Shown here piece after piece: positions 63,749 to 64,000 of a stretch of DNA of 64,000 nucleotides. The notes beneath the pieces are model-generated. The model was not told the DNA's origin. It searched no databases and saw only the letters and a program-made list of their open reading frames with translations. A program made the translations under genes and the position numbers. Source of the stretch: Arachidicoccus terrestris (GTDB taxonomy: Bacteria; Bacteroidota; Bacteroidia; Chitinophagales; Chitinophagaceae); NCBI RefSeq assembly GCF_020042345.1, contig NZ_CP083387.1, positions 3,348,001 to 3,412,000 on the forward strand, read 5' to 3'. Position 1 is the stretch's first letter. Each line of letters opens with the position of its first letter.

Positions 63749-64000
63749 TTGAACAATATAACAGCTTTTCGCAAGTTTGTTTCTGGGCATCATTTATATG
63801 CCGGGTTATTAATTACCCTGGCGGTATTGGTTCCCTCTATTGTCTTCTTCCAGAACGGGTTGCTGATCAAATATATTCTGGTTCCTCTTGGCGTGATTAA
63901 CGTCGGGTTTGCAGATGCACCAGGTTCTTTTAAACATCGGCTGAACGCCAATATTATCGCTATTGTCGCTTATTTTGTAGTATCTGTTATTGCCGGTTTT
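63749..64000 (+). CDS. FUSC-family-like membrane protein, partial
   Basis: From TTG at 63749, 13 bases after pth, an open frame runs through the right edge (84 codons so far, no stop). No in-frame ATG is seen. The residues form two or three hydrophobic helices with a short charged loop (Ala-Pro-Gly-Ser-Phe-Lys-His-Arg), which resembles the N-terminus of YccS/FUSC-type proteins. The family call is tentative because most of the gene lies outside the window. It may be co-transcribed with pth. Confidence 0.55.
   Translation, partial: MNNITAFRKFVSGHHLYAGLLITLAVLVPSIVFFQNGLLIKYILVPLGVINVGFADAPGSFKHRLNANIIAIVAYFVVSVIAGF

Noticed and set aside
1-64000. CRISPR arrays, insertion sequences, integrases or rRNA operons
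   Set aside because: No repeated spacers, transposase or integrase motifs or rRNA-like sequence were seen on either strand.

Overview
The window reads as a Bacteroidota chromosome, most likely the Chitinophagaceae/Sphingobacteriia side of the phylum; I cannot name a genus. The basis is a SusC/SusD pair with glycan hydrolases, LptD/OstA-like and MoxR/DUF58/BatA gene sets of Bacteroidota type, lipoproteins and OMPs built as in that phylum, and repeated TAnnTTTG promoter elements with weak Shine-Dalgarno sequences. No rRNA, tRNA, CRISPR array, insertion sequence or phage gene was recognised.

Layout. 1-1.2 kb: the start of an LEA14-like lipoprotein gene and an AT-rich WbqC-like gene. 1.6-6.0 kb: a Tat-exported GH125 alpha-mannosidase, a LysR regulator beside a YeiH-type transporter, and a 3-hydroxyisobutyrate-dehydrogenase-like enzyme. 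6.1-12.2 kb: a MarR regulator followed by a tightly packed histidine-utilisation operon hutH-hutU-hutI-hutG (histidine to glutamate plus formamide). 12.4-18 kb: housekeeping genes (fumC, lspA, VanZ-like, lpxD-like, a phosphopantetheinyl transferase, dcd). 18.2-22 kb: a large outer-membrane barrel protein with a Gly/Arg-rich tail, a pterin dehydratase and a universal stress protein.

22.1-36.8 kb is the main accessory region, a polysaccharide utilisation locus. Read leftward from about 33.5 kb it encodes a GH30 lipoprotein, SusC, SusD, a second GH30 lipoprotein, an unusual GDPD-GH16 fusion and a GH5 enzyme. A divergent gene encodes a membrane-spanning propeller/Y_Y_Y/HTH regulator without a kinase. 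The enzyme set points to beta-1,3/beta-1,6-glucan (fungal or laminarin-like) as the target. The GDPD domain suggests that phosphoglycerol or a similar phosphodiester decoration is also removed.

36.8-64 kb is mostly core: an MBL hydrolase, PBP4-type DacB, infC (without rpmI/rplT), an Rrf2 regulator, lptD divergent from amidase-mlaD-ostA (envelope assembly), nhaA, a short moxR-DUF58-BatD-like-batA operon, menG/ubiE, an ABC exporter, an SDR, ThuA, a zinc peptidase, a phosphoesterase, pth and the start of a FUSC-like membrane protein. Several gaps hold well-formed hairpins or palindromes, including a candidate small RNA at 62.85-62.94 kb.
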